A stretch of 64,000 bases of DNA from positions 560,001-624,000 of the forward strand of contig NZ_CP134494.1 of the NCBI RefSeq assembly GCF_031759225.1, written 5' to 3'. Shown piece by piece: positions 7,779 to 16,456 of this stretch; positions within the stretch are counted from its first letter, which is position 1, and the number at the start of each line of letters is the position of its first letter. This DNA is from Mesobacillus jeotgali. GTDB taxonomy: Bacteria; Bacillota; Bacilli; Bacillales; Cytobacillaceae. The notes under the pieces were generated by a model. That model saw only the letters and a program-made list of their open reading frames with translations. It did no database searches and was not told the DNA's origin. Position numbers and translations under genes: made by a program.

Positions 7779-7884
7779 TGAAGGGATTGAGGAGACTTAG
7801 GGACAGCGTCTCTTAAATCGTAAAAAAACACCTTGTGGGACAGCAGAAGCGTCCCCTTGTTCAATGGTAGGAGGAAGATGAGAA

Positions 7885-8748
7885 TTGGGGGATGATAGTA
7901 TGATCAAGCTGATAAAATATGAAAATCTCTTGCAGTTTAAAAAAGATGTATCATCCTTTTTGGAGCAGGATGAAGTGGTGAATAATTTGTCTCTGGGAGT
8001 GCTGAATTCCGCTGAAAAAACTCCGCTGTTAATGGCAGTCGTGCAAAGGGATGAAGAAATTGTATGGGTGATGATTCAGACTCAGCATGATAAGATCATC
8101 TGTTCAAAAGCTGCTTTACTTTCGCCTGACGAACTTCGATTGATTGCTGAACAGATGCATCACGAATTTAAGAGTATACCTGGTCTTGTAGGTGATCGGA
8201 AATTGATTGTCGAACTTTCTGGTTATCTTTCTAAGCTAAGAAATGTGACGGCAACCGTGGAAATGAATCAGGGATTATACAAGCTGGAAAAGGTGAAGAA
8301 GAGTATTTTATCAAAAGGTAAGCTTCGGGCACTGACAGAACAGGAACAGGGTCTTGCAAAAGAGTGGGTGTATCGATTTTGCGAAGACGTGAACCTGCCG
8401 ATTTCCATGGATGAAGCGGATTCAAAAGCCGACGATTTGATTCGAAAAGGACGATTGATGGGGTGGGAAGTAGATGGGGAGATTGTTTCGATGGCAAATG
8501 GCTCAAGGCCAACGGAAAGAAACATCAACATCAATTTTGTCTACACACCCATCAAGCATCGAAAGAAAGGCTTTGCTTCTGATTGTGTTGCAGCAATCTC
8601 CCAAATGATGTTGGATCAGGGCTACCAAACAACTAGTCTGTATACCGATCTCAGCAATCCTACTACAAACAAAATCTATCAGGAGATTGGATATGAGTGG
8701 GTTACAGATTCAGTTGTGATGAGGTTAGAAGAAAAACCATGCTCTTAA
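7885..8748 (+). CDS. GNAT-family N-acetyltransferase
   Basis: A 287-residue protein whose C-terminal half (about 140-285) carries a GNAT domain: acetyl-CoA binding loop IKHRKKGFASDCVAAISQMM, then SLYTDLSNPTTNKIYQEIGYEWV, the usual end of the fold. The N-terminal half resembles the degenerate first domain of two-domain GNAT proteins such as those annotated as predicted acetyltransferases in Bacillus. The start is probably TTG 7885, ten bases after AGGAGG (7869-7874); ATG 7900 is an alternative behind GGGGGA. The substrate is unknown. Confidence 0.8.
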   Translation: MGDDSMIKLIKYENLLQFKKDVSSFLEQDEVVNNLSLGVLNSAEKTPLLMAVVQRDEEIVWVMIQTQHDKIICSKAALLSPDELRLIAEQMHHEFKSIPGLVGDRKLIVELSGYLSKLRNVTATVEMNQGLYKLEKVKKSILSKGKLRALTEQEQGLAKEWVYRFCEDVNLPISMDEADSKADDLIRKGRLMGWEVDGEIVSMANGSRPTERNININFVYTPIKHRKKGFASDCVAAISQMMLDQGYQTTSLYTDLSNPTTNKIYQEIGYEWVTDSVVMRLEEKPCS

Positions 8749-8814
8749 AAACAATCTGGTTCGACGTTTGGAAACCTTTTATTTTGCTGGAAAAAATCAG
8801 CTGTTTTTTCCAGT

Positions 8815-8914
8815 TCGCTATAAAACAAAAAAAGTCGCTATAAAAATGAAAAACTCGCTATAAAAACAAAAAAGTCGCTATTAAACCGAAAGTCCTACTA
8901 TAAAAACGATAAAA
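8815..8914. repeat. Five-copy direct repeat with exact 20-bp period
   Basis: Units TCGCTATAAAANNAAAAAAG begin at 8815, 8835, 8855, 8875 and 8895. The first four are well conserved in TCGCTAT; the fifth has diverged to CTACTAT. The array fills the gap between the GNAT and HAD genes and ends at the HAD ribosome binding site. Confidence 0.75.
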
Positions 8915-8924
8915 AGGAGTTTCC

Positions 8925-9590
8925 ATGGCTGCATATAATGTAATTCTATTGGATTTAGACGGAACGATTACAGACCCGAAAGTCGGAATTACCAAATCCG
9001 TTCAATATGCATTGCGGAAAATGGGTAAAGCTGCACCTAACGTCGATCAACTTGAAGGTTTTATTGGGCCTCCCCTTCAGGTTTCATTCGCTGAATACTT
9101 CGATTTTGATGAACACCAAACTGAGATGGCCATTGATTTTTACAGAGAAAGGTTTAAGGAAAAGGGGATATTCGAGAATGAGTTGTATCCAAACATTCCT
9201 GATCTATTAAAGTTTTTAAAAGAACAGAGTTTTAGTTTGGCTGTCGCTACTTCCAAACCTACCGTCTTTGCTGATCAAATATTAAAGCATTTTAAGATTG
9301 AACACTATTTTGACCTTGTTGTTGGAAGTAACCTTGATGGAACGAGAACATCAAAAACAGAAATCATTGAGTACATACTAAATGAGTACCACCAGCATAT
9401 GCCGGAAGATTTTATTATGATTGGCGATCGGAAACACGATATTGAGGGTGCCTGTAATAACGGGATTGACTCAATAGGAGTGTTGTATGGATATGGATCT
9501 CTAGAAGAGTTAAGAAACTCCCGGCCTGTGTATATTGTCGAGAGCGTTGAACAGTTAAGGGAGGTTTTGATGGGGAGTCGCGTCAAATAA
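8925..9590 (+). CDS. HAD-family hydrolase, phosphoglycolate phosphatase-like
   Basis: A 221-residue HAD hydrolase of the Gph/PpaX type. Motif I is LLDLDGTITD (residues about 9-18, nucleophile Asp followed by acid-base Asp), motif II AVATSKP near 105, the motif III Lys in HYFDLVVGSNLDGTRTSK, and motif IV IGDRKHDIEGA near 167. The helical cap lies between motifs I and II (EGFIGPPLQVSFAEYF). These enzymes remove phosphate from phosphoglycolate, pyrophosphate or related small substrates. AAAGGAG at 8914-8920 supports ATG 8925. No operon partner is evident. Confidence 0.85.
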   Translation: MAAYNVILLDLDGTITDPKVGITKSVQYALRKMGKAAPNVDQLEGFIGPPLQVSFAEYFDFDEHQTEMAIDFYRERFKEKGIFENELYPNIPDLLKFLKEQSFSLAVATSKPTVFADQILKHFKIEHYFDLVVGSNLDGTRTSKTEIIEYILNEYHQHMPEDFIMIGDRKHDIEGACNNGIDSIGVLYGYGSLEELRNSRPVYIVESVEQLREVLMGSRVK

Positions 9591-9599
9591 TTAATTGGC

Positions 9600-9672
9600 G
9601 AAGCACAGGGACGTACCCAGTGAATCCTTTTAAAGGCAAGGATGGTAGCAGGAGAAACGTCCCCATGCTTCC
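9600..9672 (+). repeat. Expanded member of the ACAGGGAC hairpin family
   Basis: GAAGCACAGGGACGT (9600-9614) is complementary at 13 of 15 positions to ACGTCCCCATGCTTC (9658-9672), with 43 bases between. It lies just downstream of the HAD gene and looks like a terminator-type hairpin with an enlarged loop. Confidence 0.5.
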
Positions 9673-9764
9673 TGAATTGTTCTGTAAAAGAGTTGATGGG
9701 AGTGGGGAATATAACAAGTTGGTGGATGATAAGCGAGCTACAACGTATCGTATGTAGATAAAAG

Positions 9765-9811
9765 CAGAGGGACAGATTCTCTGTTCATAAAAGAGCAGTA
9801 TCTTCCCTCTG
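9765..9811 (-). terminator. Hairpin downstream of the histidine kinase gene
   Basis: CAGAGGGA (9765-9772) pairs with TCCCTCTG (9804-9811). Read on the minus strand it follows the kinase stop at 9851 and is trailed by CTTTTATC, fitting a modest terminator. Confidence 0.5.
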
Positions 9812-9850
9812 TTTCAGGCTGGACCTCCGTGCAAAACCAGCAGAAATGTC

Positions 9851-11575
9851 TCACTGTTTTGTAGGCAGCATGATTCGGATGGTTGTGCCTTTTCGGGGTT
9901 GGCTTTGGCCTTGGATAGTCCCGTTGTGGAGGTGGACGAGTTGTTTCGTGATGGCCATGCCAAGTCCTGAACCGCTTCCTGTTTCGCCGGTGTGAGTTCC
10001 TCTGTAATAGCGGCTGAATAGTTTTTCGAGTGTGGCGCTTTCCATGCCAATGCCATCATCTTCAATAGTAATGACAATTAAATGGTCCTCTATGGTGGTC
10101 AGTGTAACCGAAATGGCGGTGCCAGGCGGATTATATTTAATGGCATTGGCGATGACATTATCCATAATGCGCTGAAACCATTTTGGGTCAATGGAAGCAG
10201 TAATTGAATCAGGATACGGAGTGAAATCAAATGATTTGTCTTGATGGGCGGGATCATTAATGTAATGGATGATGATCCGCCGAATAAATTCGTTCAAATC
10301 GGTCGGCTCCTTGGCAATTGGCAAAGCATGGTTTTTGAGCCGGTAGGTTAATGTTAGGTCCTCCAGCAGGTCCATCATATAATCTGATTTATCGGCCATA
10401 ATGTGAGCAAATTCCCTTGTTTCCTTTTCTGACCAGGAATAGTCAGTGGAGGCGAGCATTTGGGCGTAGCCCGAAATGGAAGACAGCGGCGTTTTTAAAT
10501 CATGGGAAAGGCCACTGATCCATTCTTCTCTCGTCTGGGCCATGATTTTCTGCTGTTTTTCATTTTGCTTCAGTGTTTCGGTAAGCTGAGATAGCGTTGC
10601 AATTAATTCTTTATATAGCCGGAACTTTCTTTTCAATTTTCCTTTTCTGTTTCGAGTTACCGGCCGGTCATGAACATCGGTCGGCTCCTGATAAACTCCG
10701 CTTCCCAGGTTTTGGATCCAATTCATTAAAGTCAGCAGAGGCACTCCAAATTTTCGCGCGTACCACAGTGTTCCGGCAAGGAGCAGCAGGAATGCCACAA
10801 GAAAAATGACCATAAGACTTTTGTTTAAGGAATCAAACATGCCTTTTTCCAAGGCAGATGTCTTATTAACTGCTGGAATCCCTACAAGGATGGCTTGTTC
10901 TGTGCTTGGGTCAAAATGTAATGCTGTGGAGCTTTCTTCCGTATGTCGCTTTGTGAAAAGCCTATTGACTGTGTACTCGTTGTCTTGATTTTCAGCTCCA
11001 TATTCATCTACTACATTTCCTTCAGGGTCTATAAGTTGGACCCAACCATTCCTTTGGGATAGTTCTCTTTGGATCTTCTCAGATAACTTCAATTTTTGGA
11101 GTTCCCAGTCAACGGTTGGTGAGATTTGTTCCAAAAGTTGTTCTTCCAACTGTATTTTTCCGAAAAGGATATAACGCTTTTTATCTTCAAGCTCCCAATA
11201 AGTATATTGAGCTGACCCGCTGCTTCCTCCTAAAGTGAGGGAGGCAATTTCACTTTCCTTTAAAAATTCAGGAGCTTTTCCTGGCATATTATAAGTTCCC
11301 AGGACTTTTCCCTGATCATTGATGGAGAGAAGCCATCCATTCTGTTCCTTTGCGAGGATTTTCAGCTCGTCATCAAAAACAGCCTTCTCTTCCTTGAAGC
11401 TTACATGGCTGGATACAAAAAAATCTTCGGCCTTAGAGAGGTCCTGTCTGGATTCCATATCCATCAGAGAATATCCAAGAAAAGCCCAAAATGAGAGCAG
11501 TATGATGAAAAAAAGGACAAAAACAGTAATTAATTGAAAAAAGAATTGATAGATGAATCTTCTATGTATGTTCAT
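9851..11575 (-). CDS. Membrane sensor histidine kinase (OmpR-linked type)
   Basis: A 574-residue kinase with membrane helix 1 at about residues 12-34, an extracellular region of about 215 residues, and helix 2 at about 252-273. A HAMP-like linker and HisKA domain follow with phospho-accepting H358 in GLSHDLKTPLSSISGY, then a HATPase domain with an N box (NVIANAIKYNP), EDDGIGM and GSGSGLGMAI. The 5' end overlaps the response regulator gene by 14 bases, so the two are translationally coupled. The ABC exporter and YdbS/YdbT genes diverge upstream, suggesting the extracellular domain reports envelope stress or a peptide. The signal is unknown. Confidence 0.88.
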   Translation of the reverse strand: MNIHRRFIYQFFFQLITVFVLFFIILLSFWAFLGYSLMDMESRQDLSKAEDFFVSSHVSFKEEKAVFDDELKILAKEQNGWLLSINDQGKVLGTYNMPGKAPEFLKESEIASLTLGGSSGSAQYTYWELEDKKRYILFGKIQLEEQLLEQISPTVDWELQKLKLSEKIQRELSQRNGWVQLIDPEGNVVDEYGAENQDNEYTVNRLFTKRHTEESSTALHFDPSTEQAILVGIPAVNKTSALEKGMFDSLNKSLMVIFLVAFLLLLAGTLWYARKFGVPLLTLMNWIQNLGSGVYQEPTDVHDRPVTRNRKGKLKRKFRLYKELIATLSQLTETLKQNEKQQKIMAQTREEWISGLSHDLKTPLSSISGYAQMLASTDYSWSEKETREFAHIMADKSDYMMDLLEDLTLTYRLKNHALPIAKEPTDLNEFIRRIIIHYINDPAHQDKSFDFTPYPDSITASIDPKWFQRIMDNVIANAIKYNPPGTAISVTLTTIEDHLIVITIEDDGIGMESATLEKLFSRYYRGTHTGETGSGSGLGMAITKQLVHLHNGTIQGQSQPRKGTTIRIMLPTKQ

Positions 11576-12278
11576 GATTGCTGCCTTCCGGTACGAATTT
11601 ATAGCCGAGGCCCCTTATTGTAATAATATGGCTAGGATTGCTCGGATTGATTTCGATCTTCTCTCGCAGCTTTCGGATATGCACCATGACCGTGTTGTCC
11701 TCACCAAATCCTTCTTCTCCCCATACTTGCTCGTATAGCTGGCTTTTGCTGAATAGCTGGTTGGGATGTTTACTTAGAAAAAGAAGAAGCTGATAGACTT
11801 GGGCTGGCAGGTCTATTTTTTTTCCTGAAACAGTAACCTCGCCTGCTGATGTATTAATCTTAATTCTGCCAAAATCATAGATTGTCTGTACGGAAACAGG
11901 TGGACTTCCTTTATGCCGTCGCAGGTGTGCCTTGATGCGGGCAGCGACTTCAAGCGGGTTAAATGGCTTCGTGATATAGTCATCCGCTCCAAGGGCAAAT
12001 CCTGAAAGTTTATCAAGGTCGGTAGAACGAGCGGTCAGAAAGAAGATGGGAGCAGCAGTTGTTTCTCTGATTAAAGGGCAAATATCAAAACCGCTCCGGT
12101 CAGGGAGCATCACATCCAACAGAATAAGGTCATAGGTCTTCGTCCGGCAAAGCTCCAATGCTTCTGCGGCGGTGGAGGCAGTATCGATTTGATTGAACTG
12201 TTCACGCTGCAAAATGGTGGTCAGCATCTGCAAAATGGCTTTTTCATCATCCACCAGCAGCAATTTTGAATCTTGCAT
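11562..12278 (-). CDS. OmpR/PhoB-family response regulator
   Basis: A 238-residue regulator. The receiver domain (about 1-120) has acidic residues VDDEKAI, phospho-acceptor Asp in DLILLDVMLPD near residue 54, a conserved Thr/Ser in FFLTARS, and Lys in YITKPFNP. The winged-helix domain (about 135-232) has TVMVHIRKLREKIE and ITIRGLGYKFVPEG. It is first in a two-gene minus-strand operon with the kinase. Four direct repeats with an 11-bp period upstream of the divergent ABC operon (12344-12383) are the likely binding sites. Confidence 0.9.
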   Translation of the reverse strand: MQDSKLLLVDDEKAILQMLTTILQREQFNQIDTASTAAEALELCRTKTYDLILLDVMLPDRSGFDICPLIRETTAAPIFFLTARSTDLDKLSGFALGADDYITKPFNPLEVAARIKAHLRRHKGSPPVSVQTIYDFGRIKINTSAGEVTVSGKKIDLPAQVYQLLLFLSKHPNQLFSKSQLYEQVWGEEGFGEDNTVMVHIRKLREKIEINPSNPSHIITIRGLGYKFVPEGSNHEHT

Positions 12279-12343
12279 GAATGTATTCTCCTAATCTAGA
12301 TTTTTCAACCCTATCATAACATTTCATTTCCAAAAATATAGGA

Positions 12344-12398
12344 ATTAAGGAAAAATTAAGGTAGTATTTCGGTGTGGTTAAGGTTGAGAGGATATACT
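12344..12398 (+). promoter_or_regulatory. Four 11-bp-phased direct repeats and promoter of the ABC/YdbST operon
   Basis: ATTAAGG at 12344 and 12355, ATTTCGG at 12366 and GTTAAGG at 12377 have exactly 11-bp spacing, a pattern typical of OmpR-family activators. A TATACT -10 follows at 12393-12398, with no recognisable -35, consistent with activator dependence. Assignment to the adjacent regulator is inferred. Confidence 0.65.
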
Positions 12399-12430
12399 TT
12401 AGTCAGAACAGGCTGAAGGGAGTCAGGATT

Positions 12431-13120
12431 ATGTTTGTCATGTGCAAAAGAGAGTTTGTTAGCCTTTTTAAAGGGATTAAATCCATCATAATGATTGGTA
12501 TTTTATTCGCTGTGTCGTATTATTCAGCGAAGTTTTCCAGTTTCCTATTTTCCACCATGGAGTTAAAGGCAAGCGAGGCTGAGGATATTCATACGATCGG
12601 CCTTTTAGTTGTCATTTTGCTGCTTGGACAATTATTCGTGTTTGGTTTGTCCCACGACACAATCAACAGAGAAATTCACGAACGGACGATGAGATTTCTG
12701 GTGACAAGGGTATCACGATCATCTATATTATTGGGGAAATTTTTAGGAATATGGATGTTCTGGTGTGTCTGCCTTGTGGTGTCCTTTTTGCTTGTCAGTA
12801 TCTATTCCAAAAAGATTGATCTGTTTATTTTTTCTCAGACAGTGAGCCTGGTCACGTACCAGGTCGCTATCGCTGTATTGTTATCTGTTCTTATTCCAAG
12901 ACCTGGTTTTACCATGTTCCTGGGCAATATCCTTGGGCTGCTCCTGCCTATTTTAGGGTTTTGGACTACGTTCTCGCAAAATGGCTGGGTAAACTGGGTG
13001 AAGTTCTTTATTCCTTTTTACTATCTGGAACGGGATGATTACACTTTTTTAATCATATTTGGGTTGGCTGGTTTGATGGTGCTGGTTGCAGCCGCTGTTT
13101 TTAAAAGGAGGGAATGCTGA
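12431..13120 (+). CDS. ABC-2 type exporter permease
   Basis: A 229-residue permease with about six membrane helices. The N-terminus MFVMCKREFVSLFKGIKSI is typical of ABC-2 permeases, and the middle has the amphipathic SHDTINREIHERTMRFLVTR segment seen in NatB/YxlG-like proteins. ATG 12431 is chosen because AAGGGAG ends eight bases upstream; an in-frame GTG at 12374 lies inside the repeat operator and is unlikely. The stop overlaps the ATPase start. It probably exports or senses an envelope-active compound together with the next gene. Confidence 0.8.
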   Translation: MFVMCKREFVSLFKGIKSIIMIGILFAVSYYSAKFSSFLFSTMELKASEAEDIHTIGLLVVILLLGQLFVFGLSHDTINREIHERTMRFLVTRVSRSSILLGKFLGIWMFWCVCLVVSFLLVSIYSKKIDLFIFSQTVSLVTYQVAIAVLLSVLIPRPGFTMFLGNILGLLLPILGFWTTFSQNGWVNWVKFFIPFYYLERDDYTFLIIFGLAGLMVLVAAAVFKRREC

Positions 13121-14025
13121 TGAATGCGATCGAAACGAAACAGCTTTCAAAAGCGTATGGCGGCCATAAGGTGGTCAAAGGAATTGATTTATCAATAAAA
13201 AAGGGAGAAGTATTTGGTTTTTTGGGGCGTAATGGAGCAGGGAAATCAACCTTTATTAATATGCTTACAGGCATCATATCACCTAGCGGCGGTTCCTACT
13301 CACTCCTCGGGATTGAAGGTCCGGATCACAAAGTGATGAAACAAGTGGGAGTCATGCCGGATTACTCATCCTTTTATACATCATGGACGCCAATGGAACA
13401 TCTGCGTTTTTTCTCAGAGTTATCGGGCAGCAAGGCGTCAAAAGTGAGGTGCAGGGAGGTCCTTGGAAGGGTGGATCTTTTACAGCATGCCAATAAGAAA
13501 ACGGGGAAGTTCTCCTTTGGCATGAAAAAGAAATTGGGGATTGCTCAGGCTATTATTCATGACCCGGAGCTGGTGTTCCTTGATGAACCTACGTCAGGGA
13601 TGGACGCAGAATCGGTTATTCAGGTTCACCGTCTCATTAGGGAACTCCAAGAAGAGGGAAAGACGATTTTAATGACTTCACATAACCTGGATGAAGTGGA
13701 GAAGATTTGCACAAGGATTGCGATTATGCGGGATGGAATCATCGATAAGATTGGGACAATGGAGGAATTACGGGCCTATTACCGGTCGACCATGACGGTC
13801 AAAATGAAACATTCGATTGTGCCAATACAGGAACAAGCTAAGCTGAAGCAGTGGCTTGAGTCTGCGGGTACCTTGCTCGAACATGGGGAAGCAGTTACCG
13901 TCATCACGATCGGTGATGAGAAAAAGATTGCTGAAATAATCAGGGCGTTTACCCAATGCAAAGCGGATGTTTTGCGGGTGGAAGTGGAAGAACCATCGCT
14001 AGAGGACATTTTTTTAGATGAATAG
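13120..14025 (+). CDS. ABC transporter ATPase (exporter, NatA/BcrA type)
   Basis: A 301-residue ATPase with Walker A GRNGAGKST, Q-loop VGVMPDYSSFY, signature FSFGMKKKLGIAQAI, Walker B LVFLDEPTSGMD and H-loop TSHNLDEVEKI. The ABC core ends near residue 215; the remaining part is the regulatory C-terminus common in BcrA/NatA-type exporters, ending in EPSLEDIFL. ATG 13120 overlaps the permease stop as ATGA and sits seven bases behind AAGGAGG. The permease before and two bPH-domain proteins after belong to the same operon. Confidence 0.87.
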   Translation: MNAIETKQLSKAYGGHKVVKGIDLSIKKGEVFGFLGRNGAGKSTFINMLTGIISPSGGSYSLLGIEGPDHKVMKQVGVMPDYSSFYTSWTPMEHLRFFSELSGSKASKVRCREVLGRVDLLQHANKKTGKFSFGMKKKLGIAQAIIHDPELVFLDEPTSGMDAESVIQVHRLIRELQEEGKTILMTSHNLDEVEKICTRIAIMRDGIIDKIGTMEELRAYYRSTMTVKMKHSIVPIQEQAKLKQWLESAGTLLEHGEAVTVITIGDEKKIAEIIRAFTQCKADVLRVEVEEPSLEDIFLDE

Positions 14026-14046
14026 AATGGCAGATAGGAGATTTAT

Positions 14047-14541
14047 ATGCTAGTAGACATTAAAGAACCTCAAAACTCCATATCCCGTAAAGCTATCAAT
14101 GTCTGGATCATCAGCGAAATCATTCAGAACTTCATTGGATTTGCGGTTCTGGGGATTTTGTTTTATCTGGATGATCGATTTTTATGGAAAGAATGGATTG
14201 GCTGGGTGTTGATACTCCTATTGGCTATCTCGATTCCAGCGGCAATTTGGGCTTTCATTTCTCCATATATTCAATATAAAAGCTGGCGTTATGAAGTGGA
14301 TGAAGAATTTGTCCAGCTGAAGTCAGGGGTCTTGGAGGAGAAGCACCTGCTGATTCCCATGACAAAAATACAATCTGTTGAAACGGTACAGGGACCACTT
14401 ATGAGGAAATACGGTCTATATTCAGTGAGCATAGGAACAATGGGATCCACCCATGTTATTCCGGCTTTGCCAAAAGAGGAGGCTGTCTCCTTACGGAATC
14501 AGATTGCTAAATATGCCAAAGTGAAGGATGAGGACGAATGA
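14047..14541 (+). CDS. YdbS-like membrane protein with bPH2 (DUF304) domain
   Basis: A 164-residue protein with two membrane helices (about 28-50 and 56-78) followed by one bPH2 domain (about 80-155: YKSWRYEVDEEFVQLKSGVL, then IPMTKIQSVETVQGPLMRKY). B. subtilis YdbS and YdbT are encoded together in the sigma-W regulon and contribute to resistance to certain antimicrobial peptides. The last four bases overlap the next gene (ATGA). Operon position behind an exporter under a two-component system supports a peptide-defence role, by inference. Confidence 0.8.
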   Translation: MLVDIKEPQNSISRKAINVWIISEIIQNFIGFAVLGILFYLDDRFLWKEWIGWVLILLLAISIPAAIWAFISPYIQYKSWRYEVDEEFVQLKSGVLEEKHLLIPMTKIQSVETVQGPLMRKYGLYSVSIGTMGSTHVIPALPKEEAVSLRNQIAKYAKVKDEDE

Positions 14542-16001
14542 GACAAGCAAGAAGATATCATCCTTTTCGTATGTTATTTGGACTCATCCACCTACTAAGA
14601 AATACTGCGTTTCTCGCCTTGTTTTTATTTGTGATGAAAGCCGATTCGCAATCCTTTTTGATCGTATGGGGAAGGAAGCTCTTTCTCCCTTTTATCGCAT
14701 TGTCCGTTATATCGATTTTTCTGAGATGGCTATCTGAGAAATACGATGCGGCGGATGGCCATTTTCATGTATATAAGGGTGTTTTTATTTCTTCCAGGCA
14801 AACGGTACCCTTCTCGAAAATCCAAAATATTAGCAGGCATACCTCGATTGTCCACCGTATTTTGGGTGTCACTTCACTTACCTTTGAGACTGGCATGGAT
14901 GGGGAAAATTCACAGATTAAATTTACAGTGGTTACTCACGGAGAAGCTGACAAGCTGGAAGGGGCGCTTAGGGAGGGAATGCCAGAAGATTTTCGCGGAG
15001 AGGATGAAACCGATGGGCGGACGATTCATTTTACACCTGAAAGGAAGAATATAATAAAGGCAGCCATTTCTTCATTGAGCTTTCTTGTTTTGATTTCTTT
15101 CGGAATTTCTGTTTACACGAAGGCCTCGGATATTTGGGATGTAAAGGAGGGGGCATTGAGTTTTCTTCAAGGATTTCTTGATTCCTGGCCCATATGGTTG
15201 GCTGGCCTTACAGTTGTGATCCTATTGTCTGTCTTATTCGGTTTTTTATGGACCTATCTGAAATATGGCAAATACGAAATTTCTTCTGATCAAGAGCGGA
15301 TCTATATTCGCAAAGGCCTTTTGGAGGAGACGTCCTTTACGATCTCTAAGGAAAGGGTACAGGCGATTGACATCAGGCAGAACTTGATGAAGCGTTTGAC
15401 AGGTGTAGCGGCCGTCACATTGTCTACAGTTGGAGATACAGAGGCTGGGGAGGAAAAGGATGGAGCCAACTCGCTGTTTCCCTATCTTCCTGTTAACCTC
15501 GCCTGCAAAATTGCAGAGGAAATCCTGCCCGATTATACCATTTCACAAAACATGATTCCGCTGCCTAGAAAAGCTTTGTGGGCCAGCCTTTTGACGCCAA
15601 GCTGGATCTGGATGATGGCATCTGCACCACTCTTTTATTTCAAGCCGGAAATACTTGGCTTCGAGAAAACCTGGATCATTCTTACTGTCATTCTCTTCAT
15701 TCTGGTCGTAATGGGAAGAGTTTCAGCATTTTTCAATGCGCGTTATCTGATCCATGGAGAGTTTATACAGTTTAGGACGGGCATCCTCGGCACAAGAGTA
15801 TTTATTTCGAAGCGCAGCAAAATAATTCAAGCGGAGATCACCGCAACCCGATGGCAAAAAGCCTTCGGACTCGCATCCATACAGACCGTCAACAGAGGAA
15901 AACCTGTCCAGCATTCAGGCATAAAAAACATACCAACACAAACAGCCAACTCCTTCTATTCCTGGTATAAAAGAAGGAACAACCAAATAAAAACAAGATA
16001 G
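14538..16001 (+). CDS. YdbT-like membrane protein with repeated bPH2 domains
   Basis: A 487-residue protein with three bPH2 (DUF304) segments, at about residues 65-145 (HVYKGVFISSRQTVPFSKIQ), 235-320 (IYIRKGLLEETSFTISKERV) and 405-475 (IQFRTGILGTRVFISKRSKI). Pairs of membrane helices separate them, as in B. subtilis YdbT. It is the partner of the preceding YdbS-like protein, with which it overlaps by four bases. Such pairs act in the membrane in resistance to bacteriocins; the mechanism is unknown. It is the last gene of the operon. Confidence 0.82.
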   Translation: MRQARRYHPFRMLFGLIHLLRNTAFLALFLFVMKADSQSFLIVWGRKLFLPFIALSVISIFLRWLSEKYDAADGHFHVYKGVFISSRQTVPFSKIQNISRHTSIVHRILGVTSLTFETGMDGENSQIKFTVVTHGEADKLEGALREGMPEDFRGEDETDGRTIHFTPERKNIIKAAISSLSFLVLISFGISVYTKASDIWDVKEGALSFLQGFLDSWPIWLAGLTVVILLSVLFGFLWTYLKYGKYEISSDQERIYIRKGLLEETSFTISKERVQAIDIRQNLMKRLTGVAAVTLSTVGDTEAGEEKDGANSLFPYLPVNLACKIAEEILPDYTISQNMIPLPRKALWASLLTPSWIWMMASAPLFYFKPEILGFEKTWIILTVILFILVVMGRVSAFFNARYLIHGEFIQFRTGILGTRVFISKRSKIIQAEITATRWQKAFGLASIQTVNRGKPVQHSGIKNIPTQTANSFYSWYKRRNNQIKTR

Positions 16002-16025
16002 CCAGAAAATGGGGCTAAACTTAGA

Positions 16026-16062
16026 GACGGTTCTAGTATTTTTGACCGTTAACAGAACCGTC
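16026..16062 (+). terminator. Weak hairpin after the YdbT-like gene
   Basis: GACGGTTCT (16026-16034) pairs with AGAACCGTC (16054-16062). No good T-run follows, so termination may be weak. The arm resembles the GGGACGGTTCC hairpin at 49951. Confidence 0.4.
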
Positions 16063-16098
16063 CATTTGTCACTATTTTAAAAAAAGTCAAAAAAGAAT

Positions 16099-16127
16099 TT
16101 GACAAAAAGATTTTCACCTGATAATTT
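16099..16127 (+). promoter_or_regulatory. Sigma-A-type promoter of the ilv operon
   Basis: TTGACA (16099-16104), 17 bases, TAATTT (16122-16127); a TATAAT also lies at 16128-16133. It precedes the T-box leader. Confidence 0.6.
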
Positions 16128-16133
16128 TATAAT

Positions 16134-16424
16134 TAATAAAATTCTGGAAAAATAAAATCGATGACGAGAAGAGTAAGATGAGTGCCCTGTTCCACAGAGA
16201 GTCGGTAAATGGTGAAAGCCGATGTTCAGAACTGATCCGAAAATCATCTCCGAGATGCAATGCTGAACTTTTTCAGTAAGTGTTGCCGGGTGGTCCGCCG
16301 TTACAAGGAACGCGTATGATTGTACGTTGATTGAGTGCCGTAATGTGGATTTTTTTATCCATAAACGGAACTAGGGTGGTATCGCGAGCTAAACTCGTCC
16401 CTATTTTAGGGACGAGTTTTTTTG
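16134..16424 (+). ncRNA. T-box leader upstream of ilvE, probable isoleucine specifier
   Basis: The leader begins with the conserved GATGACGAGAAGAGTAAG and has the stem I segments typical of T-boxes. The 3' side of the specifier loop reads GAAAATCATCTCCGAG, placing ATC (Ile) in the specifier position. The T-box proper, AACTAGGGTGGTATCGCG, starts at 16369. The terminator pairs AAACTCGTCCCTA (16391-16403) with TAGGGACGAGTTT (16407-16419) and ends in T residues. Uncharged tRNA should stabilise the antiterminator and allow expression of ilvE and ilvD. Confidence 0.9.
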
Positions 16425-16456
16425 TTTTTCAAAAAACATATGGAAATGAGGAATGG

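Noticed and set aside
16138..16152. CodY box upstream of the ilv operon
   Set aside because: AAAATTCTGGAAAAA matches the CodY consensus at only 10 of 15 positions, too weak in AT-rich DNA.
16331..16456. Longer ilvE start reading through the T-box
   Set aside because: The frame would run through the T-box antiterminator and terminator; ATG 16457/16460 has a proper ribosome binding site and gives the canonical N-terminus.
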